Shown here piece by piece: positions 21,280 to 35,285 of a stretch of 64,000 nucleotides of DNA. A program made the translations under genes and the position numbers. Source of the DNA: Marisa cornuarietis (Eukaryota > Mollusca > Gastropoda > Architaenioglossa > Ampullariidae); the NCBI GenBank assembly GCA_004794655.1, contig SMMW01000596.1, forward strand, positions 248,001 through 312,000, written 5' to 3'. Position 1 is the stretch's first letter, and every line of letters starts with the position of its first letter. The notes under the pieces are model-generated. The model did no database searches, had not been told where the DNA came from, and was given only the letters and a program-made list of their open reading frames with translations.

Positions 21280-21954
21280 ATAGTGACGTCACTATTTTCC
21301 ATAGCTCCGCCTACAGGTAAGCCATTTTTGTTATGGCGTCGCGTTACCCCCTATAAGAAAGCTGTTCCGAATAGAGTAACAACTTAAAGTTTATGTATAT
21401 ATATATATATAGATATAGCAATAACATTAGCAGTAGCAATTAAAAACATGCATCAAATTTAACCTTTTTTATTTTTTGGTGCAAGGCGTCTCCGCCTTCG
21501 GTGCTGATCGTCATTTTTGGATGTGCTGTCCACGTCCGAAAACCAGTTCAGAAGTTGTTTAAATATACGTCAGATGTCTTCCCAATGAAGTCAGCTCAAA
21601 TTCGGCAACACTGCCACACTTCACTAAGCACTCGGTGACAGCTATAGGACGTTGTGCGCAAACCTGCCACGCGGTGAAGGACAATTCAGGGCTCTCTAAA
21701 TCATAAAATCTCGAAAAATGCACAGTTAAAAAAATCGTGTTCAAATTTTATAATACTTGTATTAAATTAATTGCAAAATTTTTTAAACTGCTGTAAGCAA
21801 TTTTGTTGTGCGTAAACGAACTTAACACGAGAGAGCTCAAAGCATGAAAAGCTTGTGTCACGTGTATAGCCCGTCGATCGTCTTTGCAGGCGTGAGAAAG
21901 CGAGTGGGCAGCACCACCATTGCACCACCAGAGCCAACCAGTTAAGTCATCGCC
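21280..21954. other. Intergenic stretch, no recognised gene
   Basis: Unique sequence with an (AT)n run near 21,397-21,412. No coding or RNA feature is evident. Confidence 0.5.
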
Positions 21955-22122
21955 TCGTTTTTTTCCGGTTTCACTTTACACAGTGTGTCACAGAGCTACT
22001 GTCGTAATTGTTTTGAACTGTCAGGCACTAGATGTGTGATTCCATGCTGCCCTTCGTGCAAAAGTCGACACAAAAGGTTCATCATTTTTCCGCATACGAA
22101 GACTAGGCAATCGCATGCGCGC

Positions 22123-22153
<31 letters not shown>

Positions 22154-22366
22154 TGTGTGTGTGTGTGTGTGTGTGTGAAGATAATAACTTATCTATTATG
22201 ATATGAATTATATTTCAATATGTTAAATAATTTCATAATATAAGACAACGCACGATGTGAATATGTTCAAAACAAGATTGTTAAAAATCAAACAAATAAG
22301 GATTTAAATGTGTTACCGAATAAATGGAGTTTAAGTGATGACTGTCCTTTCCTTCAGTGTCTCTGG
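21955..22366 (+). mobile_element. THAP/P-like element fragment upstream of gene B
   Basis: It aligns with the left part (11,215-11,360) and right part (12,410-13,081) of the element at 11,140, including the THAP-like start near 22,019 and a diverged right end (ctgtcctttccttcagtgtc). The middle is replaced by a (GCGT)n/(GT)n run (22,114-22,178). The left end was not resolved. Confidence 0.65.
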
Positions 22367-22471
22367 CCTCATAATGTCAAGATATGTCAAGAGCATGTTT
22401 AATGCACAATATGCCGGATACGCCTGCGTCGCCCAATACAAATGAGTATTTTCAAGTGACATCAGTTTAAA

Positions 22472-22637
22472 ATGAAAGAAGGGGAGCAGAGCATCACAAA
22501 AGGGGGTGTCACAAAGCTCGGTAACTTCATCAAGCCTAAAAGAAGTTGTTCACCACCGAAACAAGGATTTATAAACCAAGAATTTGATGACGACGTGAAG
22601 AACGTTATAGAAGAGTCAGAAAGGAAGGCAAGGAGTC
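22472..22637 (+). other. Sequence just upstream of exon B1, locally duplicated
   Basis: A frame here (MKEGEQSITKGG ... [10 protein letters not shown]) is also open in the second copy at about 24,430-24,610 ([13 protein letters not shown] ... [10 protein letters not shown]). It could be a piece of transposon coding sequence or a chance frame in the 5' UTR of gene B. I recognise no domain. No TATA box was identified. Confidence 0.35.
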
Positions 22638-22719
22638 ATGGGGAGACTACTAACTGTGTTTCTCAGTGTGGTGCCAATGCTTCTAACAGTCTGGGAAACA
22701 GAACATGTCTCTGTTGGGC
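22638..22719 (+). CDS. Gene B exon B1: signal peptide
   Basis: ATG at 22,638 opens [18 protein letters not shown]: one basic residue, a hydrophobic stretch of about 15, then polar WETEHVSVG. It ends in phase 1 at GGGC before a gtgagt donor. The phase fits the first SRCR exon at 30,337 exactly (C plus CC gives Pro). No competing signal-peptide exon was seen nearer to 30,337. A conserved overlapping frame in another phase (22,472-22,723) is the main alternative reading. Confidence 0.62.
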
Positions 22720-25700
22720 GTGAGTATCAGTCAGTTTTCACTTCAACGATTCGATCGTGTTCTCTTTATGTCTTTGAATCATTTTTTCGTCTTTATCCTT
22801 TGTTACATTATGTTTACATGTTTATTCTTAGTTTGACTTCTTTCGCAACTTCTTTTTCACCTTTCGATAAATACAAAAATGTACCGAACATTTTCATTAA
22901 GAAGAACAAGAAAAATGTAAATGTTTATCCCAAAAGGATCGGTCTTTTGTGACCTTCATATGCACCTTTGCCAAACTTAATTACATGTTCGATGACATCT
23001 GTCCAATTAAGAACGGCCGTTATGCTGCTATATTCTCTTCAAAGATATCATCATGGAATTATCCCCTCCCCTTGAAAAATATCCATTTTAATCCACAATA
23101 CCCGTGAAACGCTGCCTGCAATTATCTTCGATACGTTTACTTTATTTCTCAAGGAACATGTAAAGCGCCAAACATTAACAACAGTCTGGGCACAGAGAGG
23201 GTTTGTAAGGGCAGCACTTGACCCACACCAAAGAATACGTTAGTCGGCAGAATCTCTGCAAGCGCGCGCACACACATGTCATTCATGTCTCTTTGGGGTA
23301 ATCAGATACTTGAAGATACCATGAAACTGCAGCACCCATACCATCTGTGCTTGTAGGACATACTACAAGTCTATTTTCAATCTTATGTTTGCCTAACTGG
23401 GGTATATAGAGGGACTGAGGGAAGAACAGAGCCATGACATTTTGTTGTTATTGAAGAGTCAAATGTGTCATGCCAGAAAACAATGTCAAGAGCATAAAGT
23501 AGGTCGTCAGAGACAGGCACGTGCCTGACGTCAGTCCGCAAACACGTTATACAACTATTAACTGTTTCACACTGTGTATCACGTGATATTCCTCGGTACG
23601 TGTTGTTTGTTGCTTTGTCTTCACAGAAGATGGGTATTGGTATCACCAAGCCGCAAGACCGTAGATTCAATCTATTGCAGACCATCATTGCTGCCACCAA
23701 GCAAACTCAAAATGCTGACGGATATTTGCACTACGTAAAAAAAAAAACTGCTGTGAGCAGGACACTGAAACTTTGTCAAACCTAAAGACAGTAAAGGTTA
23801 AATAATTTGATAAGATAAGGTAAGGCAACGCAAGATGTACATGTGTTCAAAACAAGATTGTTAAAAATCAATAAATAAGGATTTAAATGTGTTTCCGAAT
23901 AAATGGAGTTTAAGGTACGCTCCTTAGAGCCTTGGTCTGAATTAATCCTGAATTAAATTCATTAAAACGATAAACTCGCTACAAACCGCTTTCTGTAACC
24001 ACTCAGAAAGACAATGAGGTAGAGAGCAAGAGCTTGCTGACAAAACCATCTTCTTGGCTTTAAAATAAATACATATACTACGATACAACGCTCTGTTTCA
24101 GCAAAGATATTTCACATTATTATTCATTAATATTTAAAAAATATATATCAAAGTATACTTTCTAGGCAGATTTCTTCAGTATCAAAGGATTCAATTATAC
24201 TCGCGGGTACAAAACAAAGAGACCGGAAGCTGCCTGTCAGTAAGTTGTATACAGCGGACGCGCGGTGAGTCAGCGCTGTCCAACTACGCCCGCCTAGTGA
24301 TGGCTGTCCTTTCCTCCAGTGTCTCTGGCCTCATACACAGAGAGATGTCAAGAGCATGTTTACTGCACAATATGCCGGATACGCCTGCGTTGCCTAATGA
24401 AAATGAGTGTTTTCAAGTGACATCAGTTTAAAGGGGAGCAGAGTATCAGAAAAAGGGGTGTCAGAAAGCTCGGTAACTTCATCGAGCCTAAAAGAAGCTG
24501 TTCACCACCGAAACCAGGATTTATAAACCAAGGATTTGATGACAACGGGAAGAACGTTATAGAAGAGTCAGAAAGGAAGGCAGTGAGTCATGCTGAGACT
24601 ACTAACTGTCTCATGCCAGAAAACAATGTCAAGAGCATAAAGTAGGTCGTCAGAGACAGACACGTGGCTGACGTCAGTCCGCAAACACGTTATGCAACTG
24701 TTAACTATTTCACACTGTGTATCACGTGATATTCCTCGGTACGTGTTGTTTGTTGCTTTGTCTTCTCAGAAGATGGGTATTGGTGTCACCAAGCCGCAAG
24801 ACCGTAGATTCAATCTATTGCAGACCGTCATTGCTGCCACCAAGCAAAGTCTAGACTGTCTCACAACAAGAACACCTAACTTGCAGACATATGAGGAATG
24901 TGGTAGATTTCCTTTGTCTGTTAATGCATCAGTCCGGTGTCTTGGATATTACTGCCATCTGGTTTTGGTATGGTAAGGGAATGTCAAGGTGCTGGAGATG
25001 ATAAGCTTTTTTTTAAAATCCTGAAACAGGCTGGTAGACTAGCTGGCACCACCACCTCCATACATCGCGAAAAAGGGGCAAGTTCAGAGTAGCTAAGGTA
25101 GATCGAGTTCTATTGATAAACAATGAGATAAAGATCAAATCAACCTTCATTATTAAAACACCGATCAGAACCTCTTCTGTGAACACTAAGCAGCAAACAA
25201 CACCGACGAATATCACGTGATACACAGTGTGAAACAGTGTTAACAGAAAAAATTTAATAAATCTCGCATTTATAGAAACGTTTACGTAAAAAGTATACTA
25301 AAACGATTCTCGTAACTACATACGCCGCTGTTTTGATCTGATTTTAATAATCGTACAGATTCCACCATAGACTTAGATCGTCGCCCTGACTGGTTGAGAG
25401 TGTGCCGTATGTTGAAAGCGAAAAAGCGAATGTCTGAAATGGAGTTAGCTCCCTTGTTTGGTTTGCAGCAGCAGAGTTAGTGGCTCTTGGATGTACGTTT
25501 GGTGTATGGTTCAGAAAGCGTGACGTACAAGGGGGTATGACGTAGGGTGTCGTCTGCCAGAGAAAAGAAGTTTCGAGAGAAAGATCGTTTTGGTGGAATG
25601 TGTCGGTGTGGGTGAGTTTGGAGAAAAGAAAAGGAGGCCGGCGTTTGGAGTATTGCTTTGAGTTTATAGGCCTAGTGATTTGCCAGTTTCTGTGTCTGCT

Positions 25701-28700
25701 GGTGGATTCAAATAATTGGAGTATTGCTGTGTGTTTGAAGAGATTCGCCAGTTGCTGTGTGTCTGCTGGTGGATTCTGTGTTGGAAGTAATTGCTGTGCT
25801 TTGGAGATTCGCAGTGGTGTGTATTTCTGTATAGTTTCAAGGAGTATTACAGGCAAGTGTACATCTGTGGGTGCGTGTGTTTTGACCGGACGTTGACAGT
25901 GTGATTTGGTCATTTACGTTTTGAGAAACTGTTGATGAACATTGGAAGAAAATTTAACTAATATAGAGAGGAGCCGGTTAGCGACGACTGATTGGAAGGT
26001 TGAGAGACATCTACGTTGTTGAAAGGATATTCCTGCTTGCTTGTTGTCATATGTTGACTGAGATATTTAAATTATTAGAAGGGTTTATGTAGTGACTAAT
26101 TATCTGCGAGATATGTTGATATAGAATTTATTTTAAATTCGTTGAGTGTGGGAAAATATTTGGAATCTTTGAATTATAGAGATATAGGAACCCACTTACA
26201 GGTCTTAGTACTTTGTTGTGTGAAAGAACACGCGAGGAACGCTGTGAGGTCAGTGTGTGTCGTATGTGACCCGTCTACTCGTCCCGTGCGTTCTTGACAG
26301 ACATATGTGTCTGTGGATTTCACAAGCAGGTTGTTGTTGTTGTTGTTGTCTTTGAAAGGGAAAGTGCTTCCACCGAAAGGCGATTTCGCACTGTGGAGGG
26401 GGGGGGCAAGGGGGGAGCAGAGGGGGAAGCTGGAGGTGGTGGTGGTAAGGAAGGGAAGGGACCGGGAGAAGGGTTGTTGTTCTCTTTCGCGCAGGTGTTG
26501 TTTACTGGTGTTGGTGCCCTCTGCCATCTGTAGTGCCGTGCTCTTATGTCCTGTAGGCCTGCCAAGCCCGCAGAGGTGGCGTACTCTCCAGGTTGCCGGA
26601 TCTCTGAGGTTGCCCTATTTCTATATCCTAGACTTAGTTTGAGGACTTATTCAAGTTGTTTTTATACTGATTTGAAGAATAATGTTATGCTAGCAAGCTC
26701 ATTTGTTCAGATATATCCTAATCTATGGGTTATTGTTTCAGTTATCAGAGTTTCCCAGGGGGAGGAGCTATTTAGTCATACCCTTTTATCTGTTTATATG
26801 AGCTTAGCATGAGGGTGGCTTGTCACCATTGTTACTACTAATGACAGTATAGTATGCCACTGCTCTTTTGGTGGGTTAAGACAGTTGTTAATGTTCAGTG
26901 CCAGCCTATGTTTATTTAAGACCTGTCTTAATTCTTCTCTTTCTTCTTTGTTTTCATGGCATTCCAAAAGCACATGTGGGGTGCTAAGCCTATCCCCACA
27001 TATGCATGTTATAGGGTCTTTGTATTTAATTAAATATTCTCCACTTAGCCTCATTCTAGTTATCTTAGACTGGCGGGGCCTACTTGAATTAAAAAAAAGT
27101 AGCGTATTACTGGGTTGGTCATCTACCAGTCGCCTAGTTCCTTTACCTTCAGTTTTATATTTCTCCTGCCATCTTGTTTGTATTGCTGGTTTTATGGCTA
27201 TTCTTCTCTCAGTTGGTGAAATAGAGATGTTTAGGGTGGTGACTTTAGGACTGCTACTCTGCTTTACAGCCAGTTTCGCTAGTTTGTCAGCTTTCTCGTT
27301 TCCTTGAATCCCAATATGGGAGGGGACCCAAAGGAACCTGACGTCTCCGTTTTCCTTGTTAATTTTATTTATGAGGGACAGTATCTCATATACAATGTCT
27401 ATTCTGTTGGATGATTGGTTTTTAAGTGCCTGGAGTGCTGACAGGGAGTCCGATAGTATAAGGAATTGTTGTTGTTCAGTGTCTCTCAGCTTGAGTTGTG
27501 TCGTCTCAAGAGCTGTCTGTATAGCAGTCATCTCGGCTGTGAAGATTGACGTGTGGGTTGGGAGTTTGATTGAAAGGGTCATGTTGTCAGGAGAATAGAT
27601 TCCCAGCCCGGTTACTTGCGCTTCAGGGTCGTGGGAGCCATCCGTATAGATTTGTGTATAGTCCTTGTAGGTGGTGCTCAGTTTGAGTTTGATCTCTGAG
27701 GTGATTTGGTAATGGTGGCTTTCTTTGTTGTATTTGGTGAGGTCAGTGTCTATTTGTGGTCGCGGAAGTGTCCAAGGTGGAGTTTGCATGTTGGTGTGTG
27801 GGTAGGGTGCTGTAATTGCCGTTTCTGCTCCTTTTGTGTTTTCTATATGTTGGGTGTGTTGTTGAATAGTGGGTTGTGGGGTGGGGCGGCCCGTTCTGTG
27901 TCTGTGGGGTTGTATGTGGATCTGTCGGACTGGGTGGTCGGTAGGGAAACACTGCGTCTTATAGTAGTAGTTGGCTGTCCTCTCCTTGATAATCAGGTCT
28001 ATTGGTTTTTGTCCCGTCTCTGCCAATACCGACAGGTTTGGAGTGTGCGAAGGTACACCCAACACTACTTTTAATGCTCCGGCCTGGACTGACTGGAGTT
28101 TAGCTATGTGGTTTGACCTCAGGTGAACTAGGAGTGGGGCTGCATAAAGCAGCTTTGACATTACATGGGCTTGGTATAGGTTAAGAAGGGATTTTGGGTG
28201 GGTGCCCCAGTTGTTACCACTTACTACTCTCATTAGGTTAATTCCCTTTTTGGCAGCTTTTGTTATTTTATCTACATAGGGGGACCAGTTTGTTTTATCC
28301 GAGAAAATTACTCCTAAGAATTGTACCTGGGAGCTATAGTTAATGGTTGTTTGGTTTAGTTTTAGTTTGGGATATTCCATCTTCTGGTTTGGTTTTTTAA
28401 ATATTATCGCCTGGGTTTTGGGGGCTGATAATTTAAAGCCATTATATTTTAACCAGTTTGCTACTTCATGGAGGTCCTCTTGGATCTTGTCAATTCCTAT
28501 GATTTTAGGTATCTCGGGGTTGTTTGTTTTACGTATTTCTACTTTTCCTAGGAGGGAGGTGTCGTCTGCAAACTGTTTGACTTTTACGTGCTTTACACAT
28601 TTGGGGAGGTCTGCGATCATTATGTTAAACAATAATGGACTGAGGACGCTCCCCTGGGGCACTCCATTATCAAGCAGCACCTCTTTAGACGTCTGGTTTT

Positions 28701-31700
28701 CCACTCTTATTGCTATTTTCCTGTTTGACAGGAAGGATCGAACTAATTGGACGATTTTGTTTGGAGTGCCTATGCGGTAGAGTTTCTGGAGCAGACCTTC
28801 ATGCCAGAGCATGTCGAAGGCTTTCTCAATGTCCAAGAACACTCCACACAGGTTCACTCTTTTTTCGGTATGAGCGTTAATTATTTCCTGCTGTAAGGCT
28901 GTTATATGATCCATCGTACTACGTTTTTCCCTAAACCCACTCTGTTCTGGGGGTAGAATGTTGTATACTTCGCAGTAGTAGTTTAATCTGCATTTGATTA
29001 TTGTTTCAAACGTCTTGCCTAACTGCGAGGTGAGCGCTATTGGTCTGTAGCTAGCAGGGGATGTCTTTTCCTTACCTGGTTTGGGGATTGGGACCACTGT
29101 AGCCAATTTCCACATGCTGGGGAGTGAGCTTTTATCGAGAATTTCATTAAAAAGCTCTAAAATATGAAGTTTAGTTTTATGATGACATTTTTGCAGCATT
29201 TCGTAGGTGATGAGGTCTGGGCCTGGAGCTGATCCCGGCCTTTTAGTTGTTAGGGCCTGCTCAAGCTCTTCCTGAGTTATTTTTTCTGTTAATTTAAAAG
29301 GGTCCTGTTGGTTTAAAGGGGGTAGAAAGTCTCGTTCGGCCTGTTCCCTATGTAATTTGAAGTCCGGGTCTAGATTATAGTCTGCGCTAGCATCTTGGAA
29401 TTGTTGCGCTAAGAGGTTAGCTTTTTCTTGGTTTGTTTCATACTTTAAACCATCTTTCAACAAGGTTGGCATTGTGGACCTGGGGCCCTGATTAAGATAT
29501 TTTACCTTTTTCCAGCTGTCATTTCGGTTTGAATTTAAATCTAGAGATTCTGTAAACCTATGCCAGTCATCTTTTTTAGCTTGTAGGATAGTGTTTTTTG
29601 CTAAGGACCGTGACTTTTTGTATTCTAGTCTGTTTTCGATAGTTTTATTTTTCTTCCATATCTTTAGTTTATATTTTCTATTTCTAATTACCTTTTCACA
29701 GTCTTTATTCCACCATGCTTGGCCAGCATATTTATACTTGCTACCGTTGCCGTTTGGTGTTGCCGATTGGATAACTTTCATGATACTGTTTGTCAGTTTG
29801 GCTGTCTTCGTATCTATGTCATCATCAGGGAGCCATACCTCACTCAGTAATTTTAGTGACTGGTATAGGTTCCTGTTAGTTTTTTTAGTATTAATTCTGA
29901 AGGGTTGGGCTACTCTGACCTTTTATGGCATTGTTCGTGCACTCTGATTGGTTGAAATTCCGCCCGCCTCATCTCACGTGGGAAAAAAATAATTGCGCCT
30001 CCGGGCGAGATCAAGACCTAAATCATCTTGTTACTGTAGTTACAATGCGATGCCCAGATCATGCGGACACTATTTTATGTTTCTTTACCCTATGACATCT
30101 TTGCTACCACCTTATAATTACTGCTTCGTAGGTAGAGCAACATCTGAGGTGTCTAGGCACAGCTTTACAAATTCGAAAGAAAGACGATTGTCCTTGAGTT
30201 TCCCATGTTACCTCAGGGCAACGACTTACTCTCCTCAGTACGGACCAAAGTGTAATCTTATCGTTCCGATAACAGCGATTTGCACACGCTGCTAACACAT
30301 GACAGTTAGTATTTATTTACTTTTACTTCTCAACAGCCTTCTCGGTGCGTCTCGTCAACGGATCTACTAACTCTGGGCTGCTAGAAGTGAACCACAGAGG
30401 GGTGTGGGGACTTGTCTGTGAAGGCGCAAACTGGACTGACACCGCGGCACGTGTCGTCTGCAAGGAGCTAGGATTCTCTGGCGGGGGAGTGAGGTATTGA
30501 TCATCCTTCTTTCTCGTACTATTATATAAAATAAAACATTGGGAACTCTTACTTAAAAGTATAAAGGGCCTGCCAACAATTGCTTAGCTATTGGTCAAAA
30601 CAAACCCATATTTATGTATTTCCTGATTGAAAAATTAGCCATAAAATGAGGGAGTGCGCTATCTTACCAGTATTGGTATAAAACATTTAGATGCATTTAA
30701 AAAATTCTTCTAATAAATACGTTCAGTTTTTTTTTACTCTTTTGTGAAGAATTTTGTGATTTTGTTGAATAATTAACATTACCATAGCCAGTTTGGTTAA
30801 TACTTTTTTCGACAGGAGCCATACTATTTATTTACTACTTTCCGCAAATGTGTATGTTCATAATAATATCTCAATCCCTTAACTTAGTCGAATGGGGGAC
30901 ATGAGACGAAACAGCCGTGAAGGCACTGCAGTGGGTCCTATTCTGTGCCCCTTTCAGTAGGTTCTCTATATGGCGACCTGTCCACTTTTTGATGATAGTT
31001 CATCATGTTTTCTTATGTTTGCCTCACCGACGTTCTCCTTCCACACATTTCTGGGGGACTATCTTAGGTAGCGTGTCGCAACCGAAACAGAATTTTTCTG
31101 TCACTTGACGTTGGCCAGCAGAGTCCACTGGTGACCAACTATGGGGGCGACACTTTGCGTACAAAGCCATTTGTTTGTGTGATTTGGAGCAGTCTTCGGA
31201 AGGATTTAGTTCTGAATGCCTAAATCTCTCTCTCTCCGTTTCAGTAAGCAATGTCCACGTTTCGAAGCCGTACACGTGTTAGGAACGACCAGGGACTTGT
31301 GTCGCTTTTTAGTTGCAAAGCTGATACACCTGCTCTCTCAGATTTTGTTCGTCCTCGCCATAACCGACGTCGCTGGCGTTATTCTCTGAAAAATTCCATT
31401 TTTTTGTCACCGTGGAAGGATACACGATTTACCATCATGAAAGATACTGTCATTGTCACATGCACACAAATTCATCCATCGTTTTTCACGTTCAGGTTTG
31501 GTGGACCACAGACAGTTAAGTTTTATGGAAGCGTCTGGGTCAATGGTCTGAACTGCACAGGGAATGAAACTAGCCTGGAGCAATGTGTCGTCGAACCCTG
31601 GGGACAAGCTAACTACTGCTTGAGGCCGGCCCATGTTCTGTGCTACTTGACATGCAAGTATACGTGTCTTAGAATTTCTATCCTTCTTTCTATCTTCATT

Positions 31701-33473
31701 CATTTTTCCCTTTCCTTTTCTTTCCTTCAGAGTCAAAGGCTCCTATAAAAATCCTACATGCTTCATGTAGATTATTCAAATGAGTATTTTATTTATTAGT
31801 TTGAAAAGTCTGAATAAAAATAAGAATATAAAAATACTGATATAGATTACGCCAGCGAGGTTTGGATATAAGAAAATTATTAAAGAAAAATGTATTTCAT
31901 TAAATAAAGAAAACGAAGAAGGATAAGAATCATATCACATCGTAACACATGTTTTCTATGAATCCGAACACTTGTAAAAAAAAGTATTTGCCCCCCTCCC
32001 TTTTGTGTAACCAACCGGCACAGTAAACACTTAAAGTAATTATCTCCTCACTTTAACCTTCCAGCTGCCCCCGAGGTAAGACTGGCCGGCGGGGGCTCCA
32101 GCTATGGCCGAGTGGAGATCTTTATGGACGAGCAAACCTACTCCGTGTGCGACAACGACTGGGATGAGTACGATGCTACAGCTGTCTGCAGACTCCTGGG
32201 CTACCAGTCCGGACAACCTACTCTGGTACTTGAGAGTTTGTTAGTGTCCTGCACTAACAATAAATCGTCTCCTGAAAATATTGTTTTATAAAGCGGTTGA
32301 ATGCAAAATAATGACAGAACAAAGACCTGATGTGCATCTTTGTTTCGTTAAAAATGTAACGATTGTAAGAAACAAATTTAGTTCATAAATAAATATAATC
32401 AAGATATGGAGACATGGAAACAGAGCTATATTTTTTGTACATAGAACTTGCATATAGTCGTCTATAAATGCAGAAAAACGTCTTCATGCAGAATTATATT
32501 TATTTTCTTGGGGCAGAGATCTTACTATGGGGAGGACAGGGGTCAAGTGGCACTGGACAGAGTCGCCTGTGAGAGGTCGGACACCAGTCTTCTGACCTGT
32601 CGGAGCAGTGGATGGCTGGAGACAGATGCAGCGTGCGGTGACCACAGCAAGGACGCGGGGGTCGTCTGCTTCAGTAAAGGTGACTAGTGGAGCCGACAGT
32701 TTAAGTTTAGCCAATGTGAATAAGTGATTTATTATCCTTGCCACAGTCAGCACAGATAAGACTATAAAAAGTGTCTATTCCTTGTGTCTTTTTACTTGTC
32801 CAGTGCAGAGGGTCATCAGGTCTATTCTTGCCCAGCCCTGTGTTGGTGGGGGAGTAAATTATCTCGGAATGTAAACAAAAGTGAATGTAGATATGTCAGC
32901 ACTCTCGTGCACACGTCATTAAGTGGCCTTTATAACAGGGGTTCCTTTGTCATTAGGAAAGATAATTCCTTTCAGGCGGGTTGCTGAAGACGTCTTTCGT
33001 TAGAATGTTAATCTCATCTATTGATCCCTGAGCTATTTTTCCTGTTAATATGATGGAGCTACTTATCATCACCACCATCTTAATCCCACTTAATCAAAGC
33101 TTCTTATTTCCACGCCTCACGCTTCATCCACAGGCCTCGAAGCCGCCCCAATGTCAACGGGTGGACATGTTGTCGTCATGGCGGACGGAGTCAAGTCCTA
33201 TGTCTGTGGCGACAACTGGGACGACGCAGCTGCCTCTGTGTACTGCAAGGACCTGGGCTACAACTACGGCGTGGCCATCTACCAGACTGCCGTGTCAACC
33301 TCCCAGGGTGTCGCCACCTACGTCGTCAACAGCGTCCACTGCACTGGCAGCGAGAACTCTCTCAGTGAATGTTCCTTCTCCTCCAACTGGTCCACTTGTC
33401 CCACTAGATACAACAGCGCTGCTCAGGCACTGTGCTACAACTACGGAAGTGGTTAGTGATTTTGCTGTCATAA

Positions 33474-33506
<33 letters not shown>

Positions 33507-35246
33507 GGGGGGGGGGTATACCACAAATCTTTCCGGATGTGGAGTGTCCTGCTTATCCAAATAAGCTATTTCTCTATCACCAAACAAAGTCAGTAGCTTT
33601 GCACAGTTTTGAAGACTGGAAGAAATGTGAAGCTGGCAAACTGCAAAGTCTGCAGAAGAGTTTCATTGAAAATTGTCACTTTCCTATTAGTCTATCTTTC
33701 TTGGTCATAATCTCGTCAGTTTGTCCTTCTGGGTCACTTTCTTGCAACATTTTCTAACTCAATCACTCATTCCCTCCACCCGCTTCTTTAAGTTAACATG
33801 ACATCGACTCGTGGTTTTTTTTTTGGGGGGAGGGGGGAAAAACAAATTAAGCCTAAAATTTTCTCTTTAGGCCGCGAGCTCCGGTTGAGTGGAGGTACCA
33901 GCAGTAAGGAAGGGCAAGTGGAGGTCGGTTTCAACGGTGTGTGGGGCACTGTCTGTGACAACAGCTTCACCAGCAATGACATCACGGCAGTGTGTATCAC
34001 TCTGGGATTCTTTGGAGGTGTCCCTATGGACAGCAGCAATAGCAGCAGTAGCAGCAGCAGCAGCAACAGCAGCGGCCTCAGCTCGACAGGTCTTTTTTAC
34101 CTGTATGGCCTCAGGTAATGATATCAGTCATGTGGTGACAAGGGGGGGGAACGTTTTCTCCAAAGGCCTGTACATTAGAAAATAACATTCTGGTAGTTAA
34201 CGGAGTGTTTTTAACATTTAAGCAGTTATCTGTCGTTTCATGCTTTTGTTTTTGATACTTTCTTTTAATTTTGGTGTAGTTTTGAGCGTTTTATTCAGTC
34301 TTCTGACAAATTCTTTCTGACCGGAGGTGAATTTTTAATAGTAGAACCCAATTCTTTATTTTCAGAATACAACTTTTAATCTAAGTGCTTTCGCTGTGTG
34401 GAAATTAAAGCCATGGAATGATTAAATCTGTGTGGCTTTGTAATGGCACAGTTTATGTAACTAGCTATATAAATCAGAAATTGTCTTTAAGAGCTACAGG
34501 ACAGTTAACTGCTTTGTTAAAATCATGATATTATTACACAGTGTTTCTGAAGTAGCCTAGTGCTTGATTTATTGCACTGATGACACTTTGTCATGATAGT
34601 TTACCTTTTCAAAGTCAGCTGACTGTTGGCTTACAAGGATGGATACATAAACAGTTGCAGAAGATCAGAGACCAGTCTATGGCGATGTCCTGTTAGAAAT
34701 TTCAACGTCAGCTACAGCTTCTGCTCGTCCCCATCCTACATCCCGAGAGTGAGATGCACGGGTGAAGGTTAGTGACATAAATCGTGTGGAAATGAAGCTT
34801 ACATGGTTCATACTGTCGTGAAATCAGTCTTGACATGTCACAGAAGCGATTTGGCATGTAATGCTACTAAGTACACGCATGGTTTGTTAATACTAAATTG
34901 TCTGGCTCAAATTGCCGCAATGAATAATATACTATAGCTCTAGTTTTATATTTTTATAAAAGTACAAAAGTATACAACTTTGGAGAAACTAAACGAACTA
35001 AAGATTTCTTTCAAATATATATCCTGTCTCTCTTTTACATAAATGCTAATTTCATGTTTGAGGTACTCATTTCTTTTGCGCTAACGTTTAGCCTTTAGTT
35101 CAAGGTATTGTTTTGTTCGTTCCGCAGATTGGTTTGCTGATTGGTTCGTTGTCTGGCCAGTTGGGTATAGTTTCAGGTTCAGGCAATTCCTATTTATAGG
35201 GGTTATTCGTAGTAACAGCGTGACTTGGTATCAATTCCACTGATAT

Positions 35247-35285
<39 letters not shown>

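Noticed and set aside
22472..22723. 83-codon frame overlapping the signal-peptide exon
   Set aside because: It stays open in the second local copy, so it may be old transposon coding, but no domain is recognised and it cannot join the SRCR exons in phase; kept only as the alternative to exon B1.
25344..25913. 189-codon minus-strand frame
   Set aside because: Low-complexity, Thr/Pro/Gln-rich, no domain, no splice or start context; it lies in GT-rich intron DNA and is likely chance.
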